From Gemmatimonadaceae bacterium (lineage in GTDB: Bacteria; Gemmatimonadota; Gemmatimonadetes; Gemmatimonadales; Gemmatimonadaceae), in contig DASYSS010000057.1 of NCBI GenBank assembly GCA_036003045.1, positions 124,001-188,000 on the forward strand: 64,000 nt of DNA, given 5' to 3'. Below are positions 24,865-32,519 of this stretch, piece by piece. Below the pieces are notes generated by a model. The model searched no databases. It was not told the origin of the DNA and saw only the letters and a list, made by a program, of their open reading frames with translations. Every line of letters begins with the position of its first letter. Position 1 is the first letter of the stretch. The position numbers were made by a program, and so were the translations under genes.

Positions 24865-25581
24865 TCACGCGGTCACGAACTCCACGAGTAACGCCGAGTG
24901 GTCCGACAGGCGCGTCTCGCGTTCGACATGAGAGTAATAACATCGCGTCGCCTCGCTCGCCAACGATTGCGACGCCAGCGCGTGATCGATGCGAAAGCCG
25001 TTGAGCGCCACGCCACCCCGGCCGAAGCTGAACCACGTGTGCTCGGTCTCCGCGTTGCTCGCGCGCCACAGATCCACGAACCCCGCGCCGCGAATCGCAA
25101 CGAGATAGTCGGAGCTCATGAACTTGTACGCGTTCGCGTCGACGAACGACTCGCCCGCGTTGAAATCGCCGATGAGCAGGTAGCGGCGGCGGGCGCGTCT
25201 CGAGGCGTGCCCAACCATTCGATCCCAAAAGGTGCGCAGCGTCGCGCGGCTGAGCGGACCGTACACCGCGCCGACCGTTGCCCAATCGCCGACGTCTACC
25301 TCGAGAAGTCCATGGGCAAAGACTCGCGCGGGTGTTCCCGCGCGGCGCCGGCGGAGCGGCGCGCGCGCCGCGATCAGCGTTCCATTTTCAGCGCTGAGCG
25401 GCGCCGTGTGCTCGTGAAAGCACAACCCGCGCGCGTGAAGCGCCGCCACCAACTCCGGCGTCGTGCGAGCGCGCAACTCGTTGATCACGACCAGGTCGGG
25501 TTGATGGCCGGCGATCGCCGAGACGATGGCGTCGAGGCGGCTCCCGCCGCCCTGGCGAATGTTCCAGGACAGGACCTTCAT
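24865..25581 (-). CDS. Endonuclease/exonuclease/phosphatase (EEP) family protein
   Basis: A 238-aa EEP-fold enzyme. Motifs in order: LSWNIRQGG (Asn), VINELRA (metal-binding Glu), AVYGPLS, LLIGDFNAG (Asp-Phe-Asn), IDHALAS, and the C-terminal SDHSALLVEF with the general-base His. All expected catalytic residues are in place. There is no signal peptide, so it should be cytosolic; the substrate may be DNA, RNA or a phosphoester. Confidence 0.85.
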   Translation of the reverse strand: MKVLSWNIRQGGGSRLDAIVSAIAGHQPDLVVINELRARTTPELVAALHARGLCFHEHTAPLSAENGTLIAARAPLRRRRAGTPARVFAHGLLEVDVGDWATVGAVYGPLSRATLRTFWDRMVGHASRRARRRYLLIGDFNAGESFVDANAYKFMSSDYLVAIRGAGFVDLWRASNAETEHTWFSFGRGGVALNGFRIDHALASQSLASEATRCYYSHVERETRLSDHSALLVEFVTA

Positions 25582-25684
25582 CCGCGTACGTAGAGGCGAT
25601 GAGGTCGAAATCGCCAGCTATTGTCTTGTCTCGCCCCTCGTTGGCGGACGGCCGCCTCCGGAGAGGCGGCCGGACCACGACGAC

Positions 25685-25981
25685 CTAGCGGACGTGGACG
25701 CTCACTTTCCCGGCTCCGGAGCCACGTCCTTTTCGGGGCGCGACGCGAACCTCGACGTCGCAGCCGAGCCGCGCGAGATACTTGACCAGACGGTCGAGCG
25801 AGAAGCCGCGCAGTCGCCCATTGGTGATCAGCGAGAGCTGCGAGGGCTGTTCGCGAATGAGATACGACGCCTCCGTCTGCGTCATCTGGCGATCGCGCAG
25901 AATACGTCCGATTTGTCGCGCCAACACTTCCTTTCGCAGGTCGATCTCGGCCGGCTTGGCCAACCGTAGCTTCGTCGCCAT
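25685..25981 (-). CDS. XRE-family HTH protein, antitoxin-like
   Basis: A 98-aa Cro/C1-type DNA-binding protein. Residues about 30-75 hold the HTH (RQMTQTEASYLI, then QPSQLSLITNGRLRGFSLDRLVKYLARLG in shortened form), the layout of the HTH_37 group that pairs with HigB/Gp49-like toxins. No toxin gene is present on either side: the upstream position, where such a toxin normally sits, is occupied by the degenerate repeat at 26104-26270. GGAGAA lies just upstream of the ATG. Confidence 0.78.
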   Translation of the reverse strand: MATKLRLAKPAEIDLRKEVLARQIGRILRDRQMTQTEASYLIREQPSQLSLITNGRLRGFSLDRLVKYLARLGCDVEVRVAPRKGRGSGAGKVSVHVR

Positions 25982-26103
25982 CGGTTTCTCCAGGGGTTAT
26001 GGTCGCGCGGCACTTCCTTGCCGCCGCAATCTGGCGCCATTCGGGTCGCTCGGCCAGCCATCTCCGAGTGTATGCATCCGTTGGCGTCTCCAAACGATCA
26101 GCC

Positions 26104-26270
26104 CCTAACGTCGGGAACGTCGCAGCTGATGAAGGCGCGAACTCCCGAGGGCGCCGACTCCCGAACGGCGCGACCTTCCGGGTGGCGCGAAGTGCGCGAA
26201 CTGCCAAGAGGCGCCCGGAAGAAGTCAGCGCTCCGAGGAAGTCAGCGCCCAAAGGAAGGAGGCGTTAGGA
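26104..26270. repeat. Degenerate 17-bp-phased repeat, copy 1
   Basis: About 165 bp built from diverged units near 17 bp long that begin GCGC or GGCGC and carry ACTCCCGA or AGGAAGTCA. The element starts with CCTAACG and ends with CGTTAGG, a 7-bp terminal inverted repeat. A closely similar stretch occurs in inverted orientation at 36660-36845. It lies upstream of the orphan HTH gene. Confidence 0.8.
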
Positions 26271-26363
26271 ATTTGTCGAGATTGTGCGGACGTGAATCCG
26301 CGGAGCGAGATTTCACGTCGTATCTCGCATCTCAGCTCCACAGACCCGCCGGAGGAATCCCCG

Positions 26364-27014
26364 ATGATTCGCTCACTCGGTCGCGGCATGACCCGATGCG
26401 GGACCGCGACGCTGCTCGCCACGGTCGCGCTCCCCCTCCAACTCGCGGGACAACGCCTCGCGACAAGTGGCCGCATCACGCGGCTGCCCGCGCCGGTTGC
26501 GATCGATACGACCGGCCGTTTCCTGGCAGCCGCGGTGCGGGTCGGTGACGATTTTTTCATCGCCGGGCAGCCGACCGAGCTCGGTCTCAGAGAAATGAAG
26601 GCAAAGGGAGTGACGACCGTCGTCAATCTTCGCTCGCCCCAGGAGATGCAGACGCAAGTGAAGTTCGACGAGCCGGCGGTCGTGAAGGAGCTGGGGATGA
26701 AATACGTGTACCTGCCGATGCGCGGCACCCCCGAGCTCCCCTACTCGCCTGACGCCGTGAGCAAGCTCGCCGCGGCGGTCGCCGGCGCCGACGGCAAAGT
26801 GCTGTTGCACTGCACGATCGCCTGGCGTGCCAGCCACCTGTGGGCCGCGTATCTGATCAAGGAGCGCGGCGTCGACGTCGAGACCGCGCTGACCAACGCG
26901 CGCGCGATCAATCTCATGGACGACCATCGCATGGGGCCCGGCGGACGTCAGCCGGTCGAAGACTTTCTGGACAAAGCGCTCCCCACACTCGGACATCCGA
27001 AGCCGGCGCCATAG
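26364..27014 (+). CDS. Exported DUF442 / beta-lactamase-hydrolase-like phosphatase
   Basis: A 216-aa protein with a signal peptide (TLLATVALPLQLAGQ) and a dual-specificity-phosphatase-like domain of the DUF442/BLH type: FFIAGQPTELGLREMKAKG, VVNLRSPQE, and the P-loop LLHCTIAWRASHLWAAYL. The catalytic C150 and R155 are spaced C-x4-R, as in this family rather than the C-x5-R of classical tyrosine phosphatases. The ATG at 26364 has GGAGGAA 7 bp upstream. It is probably periplasmic. Confidence 0.85.
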   Translation: MIRSLGRGMTRCGTATLLATVALPLQLAGQRLATSGRITRLPAPVAIDTTGRFLAAAVRVGDDFFIAGQPTELGLREMKAKGVTTVVNLRSPQEMQTQVKFDEPAVVKELGMKYVYLPMRGTPELPYSPDAVSKLAAAVAGADGKVLLHCTIAWRASHLWAAYLIKERGVDVETALTNARAINLMDDHRMGPGGRQPVEDFLDKALPTLGHPKPAP

Positions 27015-27064
27015 GACTCCAGATCGCTTTTCACGACGGACGGGCTCGCCCGCCGGGCTGATCC

Positions 27065-27120
27065 TCAACCGAACGGTTGACAATTAGCCGCCTGGCCCTA
27101 TCTTCAACCACATGGTTGAA
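27065..27120 (+). promoter_or_regulatory. ArsR-operon promoter with two operator palindromes; predicted leaderless
   Basis: Two copies of CAACC-N4-GGTTG are present: TCAACC/GGTTGA at 27065-27080 and TTCAACC/GGTTGAA at 27103-27120. A consensus -35 TTGACA (27077-27082) starts inside the first, and a -10 TATCTT (27099-27104) overlaps the second at a 16-bp spacing. The second palindrome covers the ATG at 27112. Transcription should start at or beside the ATG, giving a leaderless mRNA, and repressor bound to both sites would block RNA polymerase. Confidence 0.75.
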
Positions 27121-27462
27121 CAACTAGCCCGACTCGACCTCGTGTTCCGCGCTCTCTCCGACCGGACCAGGCGCGCCATGCTCGAGCGTCTCGCGAAAAG
27201 CGAGCAGACGGTTGGCGAGCTCGCCGCCCCCTACCGGATGTCCCTCGCCGCCGCCTCGAAGCACATCCAGACCCTCGAGAAGGCCGGCCTCGTGAAACGC
27301 ACCGTGCGCGGACGCATCCACTACTGCCGCATCGATCCGCGGCCGCTCGAGCGCGCCGACGATTGGCTCCGCGGCTACGAACGCCTCTGGGACACGCGGA
27401 TCGACCGACTCACCGAGCTTCTGCGTCACCCCGACAACGAAGACCCTTCAGACGCCAAATGA
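27112..27462 (+). CDS. ArsR-family winged-helix repressor
   Basis: A 116-aa ArsR/SmtB-type regulator without the metal-binding Cys of ArsR. The HTH spans about 10-75: VFRALSDRTRRAMLERLAK, then TVGELAAPYRMSLAAASKHI and the recognition helix into VKRTVRGRIHYCRIDP. This is the SdpR-like group that commonly controls adjacent SRPBCC (AHSA1) genes. There is no ribosome binding site, in line with the leaderless promoter. Two identical-core palindromes overlap the promoter, so autorepression is very likely. Confidence 0.9.
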   Translation: MVEQLARLDLVFRALSDRTRRAMLERLAKSEQTVGELAAPYRMSLAAASKHIQTLEKAGLVKRTVRGRIHYCRIDPRPLERADDWLRGYERLWDTRIDRLTELLRHPDNEDPSDAK

Positions 27463-27470
27463 GGACCGCC

Positions 27471-27947
27471 ATGCCGACCACCACGACCGCAGCCTCCGCC
27501 TCCACCGACCGCATCGAAAAGCTCGTCACCCTCGACGCGCCGCGCTCCCGCGTGTGGCGAGCGCTCACCGACTACACGCAGTTCAATCAATGGTTCGGCG
27601 TGTCGCTGACGTCACCCTTCATTCCAGGCGCGGCCGCCAGCGGCAAGATCAACATCCGCAACTACGACCACGTCACGATGACCATCTGGATCGAATCGAT
27701 CGAGCCGGAGCGATTCTTCTCGTTTCGATGGCATCCGTACGCGATCGAGGAGGGCGTCGATTACAGCGCCGAGCCGACCACGCTCGTGACGTTCACGCTC
27801 GAAGACGCCGGAGCCGGCACCAAGCTCACGATCGTCGAATCCGGCTTCGACGCGATTCCCGAATCGCGGCGCGCGAAGGCGTTCAGCATGAACGAGCGGG
27901 GCTGGGCAGGCCAAGCGGAGAACATCCGCAAGTTTCTCGCTGCCTGA
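27471..27947 (+). CDS. SRPBCC (AHSA1-like) family protein
   Basis: A 158-aa single-domain protein of the AHSA1/START-like fold (IEKLVTLDAPRSRVWRALTD, QWFGVSL, ESIEPERFFSFRWHPY, GTKLTIVESGFDAIP). Two starts are possible: the ATG at 27459, overlapping the repressor stop as ATGA, or the ATG at 27471, which has GAGGA 5 bp upstream and is preferred. It forms an operon with the ArsR gene. The ligand is unknown. Confidence 0.85.
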   Translation: MPTTTTAASASTDRIEKLVTLDAPRSRVWRALTDYTQFNQWFGVSLTSPFIPGAAASGKINIRNYDHVTMTIWIESIEPERFFSFRWHPYAIEEGVDYSAEPTTLVTFTLEDAGAGTKLTIVESGFDAIPESRRAKAFSMNERGWAGQAENIRKFLAA

Positions 27948-27993
27948 CGAGACAGGGCCAACGTCGCGCTACGCCAATCGCGACCTGATAACG

Positions 27994-28019
27994 ACGGGGG
28001 TCCCGCGCCGGTCCCCCGT
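27994..28019. terminator. Hairpin between convergent genes
   Basis: ACGGGGG (27994-28000) pairs with CCCCCGT (28013-28019), with two more G-C pairs possible inside the loop. It sits between the SRPBCC gene and the converging DUF6328 gene, in the place expected for a shared terminator. No T-run is seen. Confidence 0.5.
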
Positions 28020-28023
28020 GTGG

Positions 28024-28473
28024 TCACTCGAGGCGCGCGCGCCACGGCAAAACGAACCAGAACCCGGCGAAGAACGCGAGAGCGACGGCGGCGACGATCA
28101 CGCTCGGCACGAACGCTTTTGTGATCATGGTCGCCACGATGTACACGTCGCACGCGAGGCCGATCGCGAGCGGCGGCATGCTCCACATCAAGAGCGATGA
28201 AGACAGCCGGACGAATCGCCGAGAAACGCTCATCGGCTCACGCAATCGATGCAACGCCGCGGGCGTCATCACGAGCGCGATCGCCACGACCACGCAGAGA
28301 ATGGCGAATAGGTGCAACCGTTGAATGCCCCGCGATAGATCCATGAACGGCGGCTGAAACACCACGATGAGCTGAAAGCCGAGCAGCGTCTGGACGCCGG
28401 GCAACACCATGCGGCACTCATTGAGCAGCTGAGACGACGCCTCGCTCAGCGACAAGCGAGTGCCGCTTTCCAT
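28024..28473 (-). CDS. DUF6328-like integral membrane protein
   Basis: A 149-aa protein. The N-terminal LSEASSQLLNECRMVLPGVQTLLGFQL block and the following FQPPFMDLSRGIQRLHL are characteristic of the DUF6328 family. Four hydrophobic segments follow (about 53-71, 94-112 and two more toward the C-terminus). The function is unknown. It begins 9 bp after the pyrophosphatase gene and is probably co-transcribed with it. Confidence 0.75.
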   Translation of the reverse strand: MESGTRLSLSEASSQLLNECRMVLPGVQTLLGFQLIVVFQPPFMDLSRGIQRLHLFAILCVVVAIALVMTPAALHRLREPMSVSRRFVRLSSSLLMWSMPPLAIGLACDVYIVATMITKAFVPSVIVAAVALAFFAGFWFVLPWRARLE

Positions 28474-28482
28474 GATGCGCCG

Positions 28483-29022
28483 CTATCTCGCTGACGCGGT
28501 GAACCGACGCTTGCCGCGCCGCACGCAGTGAAGCGCTCGCTTCTGCCCGCGATGGTCCTTGGCGACGAAGCTCTTGCCTTCGAGACGGTTGTAGCTCACG
28601 AAAAACTCTTCGATTTGCTCGATGACGGCGGTTGGCAAATCGGACAGCTTGCGAACCTTCTCGTACAACATCGACGACGCGCCCACGGCCAGCAGGCGAT
28701 CGTTCTCTTCCTCCTCACCCTCGTCGTCCTTTTGTATCGCCTCGATCACTCCGATCAGGCGGGCGGGCACGACGGTGCCACTCGGCACGGATTCGTCGAG
28801 CAGGAGAATCACGTCGAGCGGGTCGCCGTCGTCGCCCTTCGTCGACGGGATGAAGCCGTAGTCGAACGGAAAGCTCATCCCCTCCGGCAGCACCTTGCTG
28901 ACGACGAAACATTGATGCTTCGAGTCGTAGTCGAGCTTCGTCCGGCTGCCTTTGGTCGTCTCCACTATCGCGGTGACGTTTCCGTTTGCGCCGACGCCTT
29001 TGAGTTTTCCGAGGTTTGTCAA
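28483..29022 (-). CDS. ppa: Family I inorganic pyrophosphatase
   Basis: A 179-aa soluble pyrophosphatase that hydrolyses PPi to phosphate. Family I motifs are complete: ETTKGSRTKLDYD (E and K of the active site), FPFDYGFIPSTKGDDGDPLDVI with the signature D-x-D-P-x-D, an acidic DDEGEEEENDRLLAV segment, and EEFFVSYNRLEGKSFVAKDHRG near the end. The acidic loop has more Glu than in E. coli PPase. Cytosolic. It heads a unit with the DUF6328 gene. Confidence 0.92.
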   Translation of the reverse strand: MTNLGKLKGVGANGNVTAIVETTKGSRTKLDYDSKHQCFVVSKVLPEGMSFPFDYGFIPSTKGDDGDPLDVILLLDESVPSGTVVPARLIGVIEAIQKDDEGEEEENDRLLAVGASSMLYEKVRKLSDLPTAVIEQIEEFFVSYNRLEGKSFVAKDHRGQKRALHCVRRGKRRFTASAR

Positions 29023-29158
29023 AGCGAAGCGATCCGTGAGCAGTTCAAACGGAAAAGGTCAAGATCCATGCCCTCTGCCGCCCGGCGACCTGACGCGAAA
29101 TCGCCGAGTTGGAACGCAACTTGAGCCGTTCGTCCGCTGCCATCCCATGGAGGTTCAC

Positions 29159-29389
29159 ATGGCTGCGAGAAAACACCATAGCTCCAGCCGCCGCAGTGGC
29201 GGCCGGAAATACTCGAAGGGCGCCAGCAAGCGCGTCGCGAGCGCGATGCGCCGCAAGAAGCACGGAACGCTTCGCCGAGGTAAACACGGTCACGGCGGAA
29301 AGGTGAAGAGCCGAAAGCAGGCGATCGCCATCGGACTCTCAGAGGCGCGCAAGAAGGGGGCGAAGGTCCCGCGCCGAAAGAGCCACTAG
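29159..29389 (+). CDS. Small basic DUF6496-like protein
   Basis: A 76-aa Lys/Arg/Gly/Ser-rich protein (GRKYSKGASKRVASAMRRKK, then GKVKSRKQAIAIGLSEARKKG), the pattern of DUF6496. The C-terminal half recalls histone-H1-like or nucleoid-associated tails. GGAGG lies 5 bp before the ATG at 29159, which decides the start. A nucleic-acid-binding role is inferred from composition only. Confidence 0.78.
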   Translation: MAARKHHSSSRRSGGRKYSKGASKRVASAMRRKKHGTLRRGKHGHGGKVKSRKQAIAIGLSEARKKGAKVPRRKSH

Positions 29390-29435
29390 AAACGCGCGTC
29401 GAAAAGCACGCGGCGCCGCACCAAGGAGACTTCTC

Positions 29436-30356
29436 ATGACGACAAAACAACTCCGGCGGCGCCGCGCTTCGAACGGGCGCGCTTCGCGTCGCGCCGACAA
29501 GCCCAAGCCGCCGTTTCCAAAGCAGAGTCAACGAAAGCCGGGCTTGGAATCAGCGATGTCACCGAAGCCACGGTTCTTCGCGCCGAGTTATCGTGGCGCC
29601 GGGCGGTTGGCCGGGAAAGTCGCGCTCATCACCGGCGGCGACTCCGGAATCGGACGGGCCGTCGCGGTGTTGTATGCGCGAGAGGGCGCCGACGTCGCGA
29701 TCGTTTATCTGAAGACCGAGCAGAGCGACGCGCTCGAGACGCAAACGGTCATCGAGGCCGAGGGCGCACGCTGCCTTCTGCTACCTGGAGACGTCCGCAG
29801 CTCGGCGTTTTGCGACCGCGCGGTGCAACGCACCATGGACGAGCTCGGCCGGCTCGACGTGCTTGTGAACAACGCGGCCTTTCAACAACACGTGAAGTCG
29901 ATCGAAGACCTTACCGACGAACAGATCGAGACGACCTTCCGCACCAACATCTTCGGCTACTTCTACATGGCGCGCGCGGCCGTGCGTCAAATGAAGCCGG
30001 GCAGCGCCATCGTCAACACCGGCTCCATCACCGGTCTCGAAGGCAGCGAGCACCTGCTCGATTACTCGGCGACGAAGGGCGCGATCCACGCCTTCACGAA
30101 GTCGCTGGCGCAGAGCCTCGTCGAGAAGAAGATTCGCGTGAACTGTGTGGCGCCGGGACCGGTGTGGACGCCACTCAACGTCGCCGACAAGCCCGCCGAA
30201 GCCGCGGCGAAGCACGGCCAAGAAACGCCGATGAAGCGGCCGGGCCAGCCCGAGGAGATCGCCCCGAGTTACGTATTCTTCGCCTCGAACACCGACTCGA
30301 GCTACATCACGGGCGAAGTACTCACGTTGCTGGGCGGGGAAACGACCGCGGGCTGA
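29436..30356 (+). CDS. SDR-family oxidoreductase (YghA/YhdF-like)
   Basis: A 306-aa NAD(P)-dependent short-chain dehydrogenase with a basic N-terminal extension of about 55 residues. Cofactor motif ITGGDSGIGRA, LVNNAAFQQ, active-site Ser in NTGSITGLEG, and the YSATK Tyr/Lys pair are all present, with the PG motif at VNCVAPGPVWTPL. The extension and overall length match the YghA/YhdF group, which often appears with stress genes. AAGGAGA lies 7 bp upstream. It converges on the DUF892 gene. Confidence 0.9.
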   Translation: MTTKQLRRRRASNGRASRRADKPKPPFPKQSQRKPGLESAMSPKPRFFAPSYRGAGRLAGKVALITGGDSGIGRAVAVLYAREGADVAIVYLKTEQSDALETQTVIEAEGARCLLLPGDVRSSAFCDRAVQRTMDELGRLDVLVNNAAFQQHVKSIEDLTDEQIETTFRTNIFGYFYMARAAVRQMKPGSAIVNTGSITGLEGSEHLLDYSATKGAIHAFTKSLAQSLVEKKIRVNCVAPGPVWTPLNVADKPAEAAAKHGQETPMKRPGQPEEIAPSYVFFASNTDSSYITGEVLTLLGGETTAG

Positions 30357-30376
30357 CCCTCGACGGTTCGCGGCCT

Positions 30377-30970
30377 CTAGGCTCGAACGTCGTCCCCGCC
30401 GCGCTTCGCCCGCCGTTGCGCGCCTCCCGAAGAGCGACGGACCTCGGGTTCGATCGAGACTTCTCGCTCCCCCTCGCCCTCCCCCTCCGAAATTGGCGCG
30501 AGCAGCGATAGACCGATCGCCGTCAGCTTCTCGTCGGTCTCCGCCTCCTCATCGAGCGTCTGCTGGAGCAACTCGACGTCGTCATCCAGGCCGAGCGCCT
30601 CGGCGAACGTTCGCGCGCAGCCGTAGGCGGCGATCTCGTAGTGCTCCACGCGCTGGGCCGCGGCGATCAGGCCGGCATCCGTGATCGTCGGCTCACCTTC
30701 CTCGCCGACCGCCTCTTCGCCTTCCTTGAGGAGTCCCGCCATACCCTTGCACTTCTTCCCGCCGATCTTCTCCTCCATCCGCTCACCGATTTCCTCGAGC
30801 CGCCGCACGTGCTCCCGGGTCTGCTCGAGGTGTTTCGCGAATCCGTCGCTCAACTCCTGATTCGCCGCCGCTTCGACCATTTTCGGCAATGCGTCGACGA
30901 TCTGCTGCTCGGCGCTGTAGAGATCACGAATCTGTTCGAAGTAGAGGTCCTGCAGTGTATCCAAGCTCAT
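30377..30970 (-). CDS. DUF892 (YciE-like) ferritin-like protein, copy 1
   Basis: A 197-aa helical protein of the DUF892 family with ferritin-like fold. MSLDTLQDLYFEQIRDLYSA is the family N-terminus, with carboxylate- and His-bearing helices (LEQTREHVRRLEEI, AAQRVEHYEIAAYG, TLDEEAETDEKL) that probably hold a di-metal site. A charged tail follows. GGAGG lies upstream of the ATG at 30970. It is a close paralogue of the gene at 61429. Confidence 0.9.
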   Translation of the reverse strand: MSLDTLQDLYFEQIRDLYSAEQQIVDALPKMVEAAANQELSDGFAKHLEQTREHVRRLEEIGERMEEKIGGKKCKGMAGLLKEGEEAVGEEGEPTITDAGLIAAAQRVEHYEIAAYGCARTFAEALGLDDDVELLQQTLDEEAETDEKLTAIGLSLLAPISEGEGEGEREVSIEPEVRRSSGGAQRRAKRGGDDVRA

Positions 30971-31135
30971 GGTGCGCCTCCGCGCGAAACGGTGAAGAAC
31001 AAACGGGGCGCCACGGCGCGCACGAATTGCGCCCGGCCTCGACTTTTCTGCCTGGTGTACGGGGCCGTTGTTACCAGGCTCTAATGGAACGGCGATTGCC
31101 AGATGGGGCGCAACACTCGCTGACACGAGGCAGAC

Positions 31136-31285
31136 ATGCTGTGGACTCTCGCGGTCGTCCTGTTCGTTCTTTGGTTGTTGGGTTTCGTCGCGTTTCACGT
31201 CGGGGGCGGCCTCATCCACCTCCTGCTCGTCGTCGCGATCATTGTCGTCGTAATTCGTTTGCTCACGGGAAGACGCCCCGTCTAA
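31136..31285 (+). CDS. lmo0937-family small membrane protein
   Basis: A 49-aa protein, shorter than most gene-finder limits. Sequence begins MLWTLAVVLFVLWLLGFVAF and ends with RLLTGRRPV; two hydrophobic stretches flank a Gly-rich HVGGGLIHLL turn, as in the lmo0937 family of stress-linked small membrane proteins. It follows the DUF892 gene's divergent promoter region by about 165 bp. Confidence 0.8.
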   Translation: MLWTLAVVLFVLWLLGFVAFHVGGGLIHLLLVVAIIVVVIRLLTGRRPV

Positions 31286-31498
31286 CGACGAATCGCGGCG
31301 AAACGGGCGGCGCCGCCGATGCTCGTGCTCTTCGAGCGCGGCGGCCTCCCGCTACCAGGCGCGGCCCGGGTAGGTCGCCTGGGACGAGACGGATCCGGAG
31401 TGGAGGGTGCCCCCAAGTGTTGCCGCGTGGACGATTTTTTATCGGCTTAGGGGAAATGCCTTGCTCGGATTTGCACGCGCACCTTCCGGCGACTCGAC

Positions 31499-32410
31499 TT
31501 ACCGGTCTCGCGAGTCCGCGACCCACATTGCTCCGCTCTTCGGATGCACCGGGTGTCCGCGCGCGGCGGCGAAGTGTTCGGTGAATTCGGCACCGAACAG
31601 CAACAGGATGCCGGCGTAGTAGATCCACACGAGGATGACGGCGAACGTGCGGGCGGCGCCGAACGCGTTGCCCGGATTGGTCTGTCCGAGGTAGAGGCCG
31701 ATCGCGAACTTGCCGGCCTCGAACAACACCGCCGTCGCGATGCCGCCGACCCACACCGATCGCCATCTGATCTCGGCGTCGGGCAGAAACTTGAACATCG
31801 CCGCGAAGAGTACTGACAACGCCGCGAGAGCGACGAGCGAATTCAGCACCTGGATGATCCAGCCCACGTCGCCCAAGGCGTGGACCAACGCGGCGAGGAG
31901 AGCCGTAATCGCGAGCGACACCACGAGGAGAAAGGCGACGCCCATCGTCATCGCGATGGAGACGAGCCGCTTGAGAAGGAACCGACGCACGCCTCCCTGC
32001 TTGGGATCCGGCGCGACGCCCCACACGGCATTGAGGGCGCCCTGAAGGGCGAGAAACTCGCCGGTCGCGCCAAGCGCGAGCCCGATGATGCCATATGTCG
32101 TGGCGATCCATCCATGTCCCGTCCGCGACGCGTTCGTCACCATGTCGTGAACGGCCTGCGCGCCATCACCGCCAATCAAGGCGGCGAATTCACCTTCGAT
32201 CGAGTGCTGGATCTGCTCCGGCGACCAGAGAGCGCCGGCGAGTTTGATGAGCACGATGAGCAGCGGCGGCAGCGCGAAGATCGTGGCGTAGCTGAGCGCT
32301 GCCGCGCGCAATGTGCACTTGTCCTTCGAGAAGTCTTTCCCGGCACCGATCAGGATCCCGACAATGCCCCGGTGGCCGGCCGGTGAAGCAGAATTCGCCT
32401 TACCGCTCAT
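31499..32410 (-). CDS. YihY/BrkB-family membrane protein
   Basis: A 303-aa inner-membrane protein. The N-terminal LRAAALSYATIFALPPLLIV is the YihY/BrkB signature, followed by a periplasmic-side helical segment and five further hydrophobic segments, with GASLT-like FEAGKFAIGLYLG and AVILVWIYYAGILLLFGAEF at the end. Despite the old name RNase BN, members are now seen as membrane proteins of unsettled function. It is divergent from the histidine kinase. Confidence 0.88.
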   Translation of the reverse strand: MSGKANSASPAGHRGIVGILIGAGKDFSKDKCTLRAAALSYATIFALPPLLIVLIKLAGALWSPEQIQHSIEGEFAALIGGDGAQAVHDMVTNASRTGHGWIATTYGIIGLALGATGEFLALQGALNAVWGVAPDPKQGGVRRFLLKRLVSIAMTMGVAFLLVVSLAITALLAALVHALGDVGWIIQVLNSLVALAALSVLFAAMFKFLPDAEIRWRSVWVGGIATAVLFEAGKFAIGLYLGQTNPGNAFGAARTFAVILVWIYYAGILLLFGAEFTEHFAAARGHPVHPKSGAMWVADSRDR

Positions 32411-32519
32411 TCACGACGCCAATTGCGCGAACCATGCCCGATCACCTCGCCGGTTCGCGCGATTCGTGCGCCGTGTCGCGACTGCCCGGGTCTCATGTTT
32501 GCACCATGGCCGACCGGCC

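Noticed and set aside
26104-26270. Insertion sequence or MITE with transposase
   Set aside because: There is a 7-bp terminal inverted repeat but no transposase and no target-site duplication that I can identify, and the interior is 17-bp-periodic.
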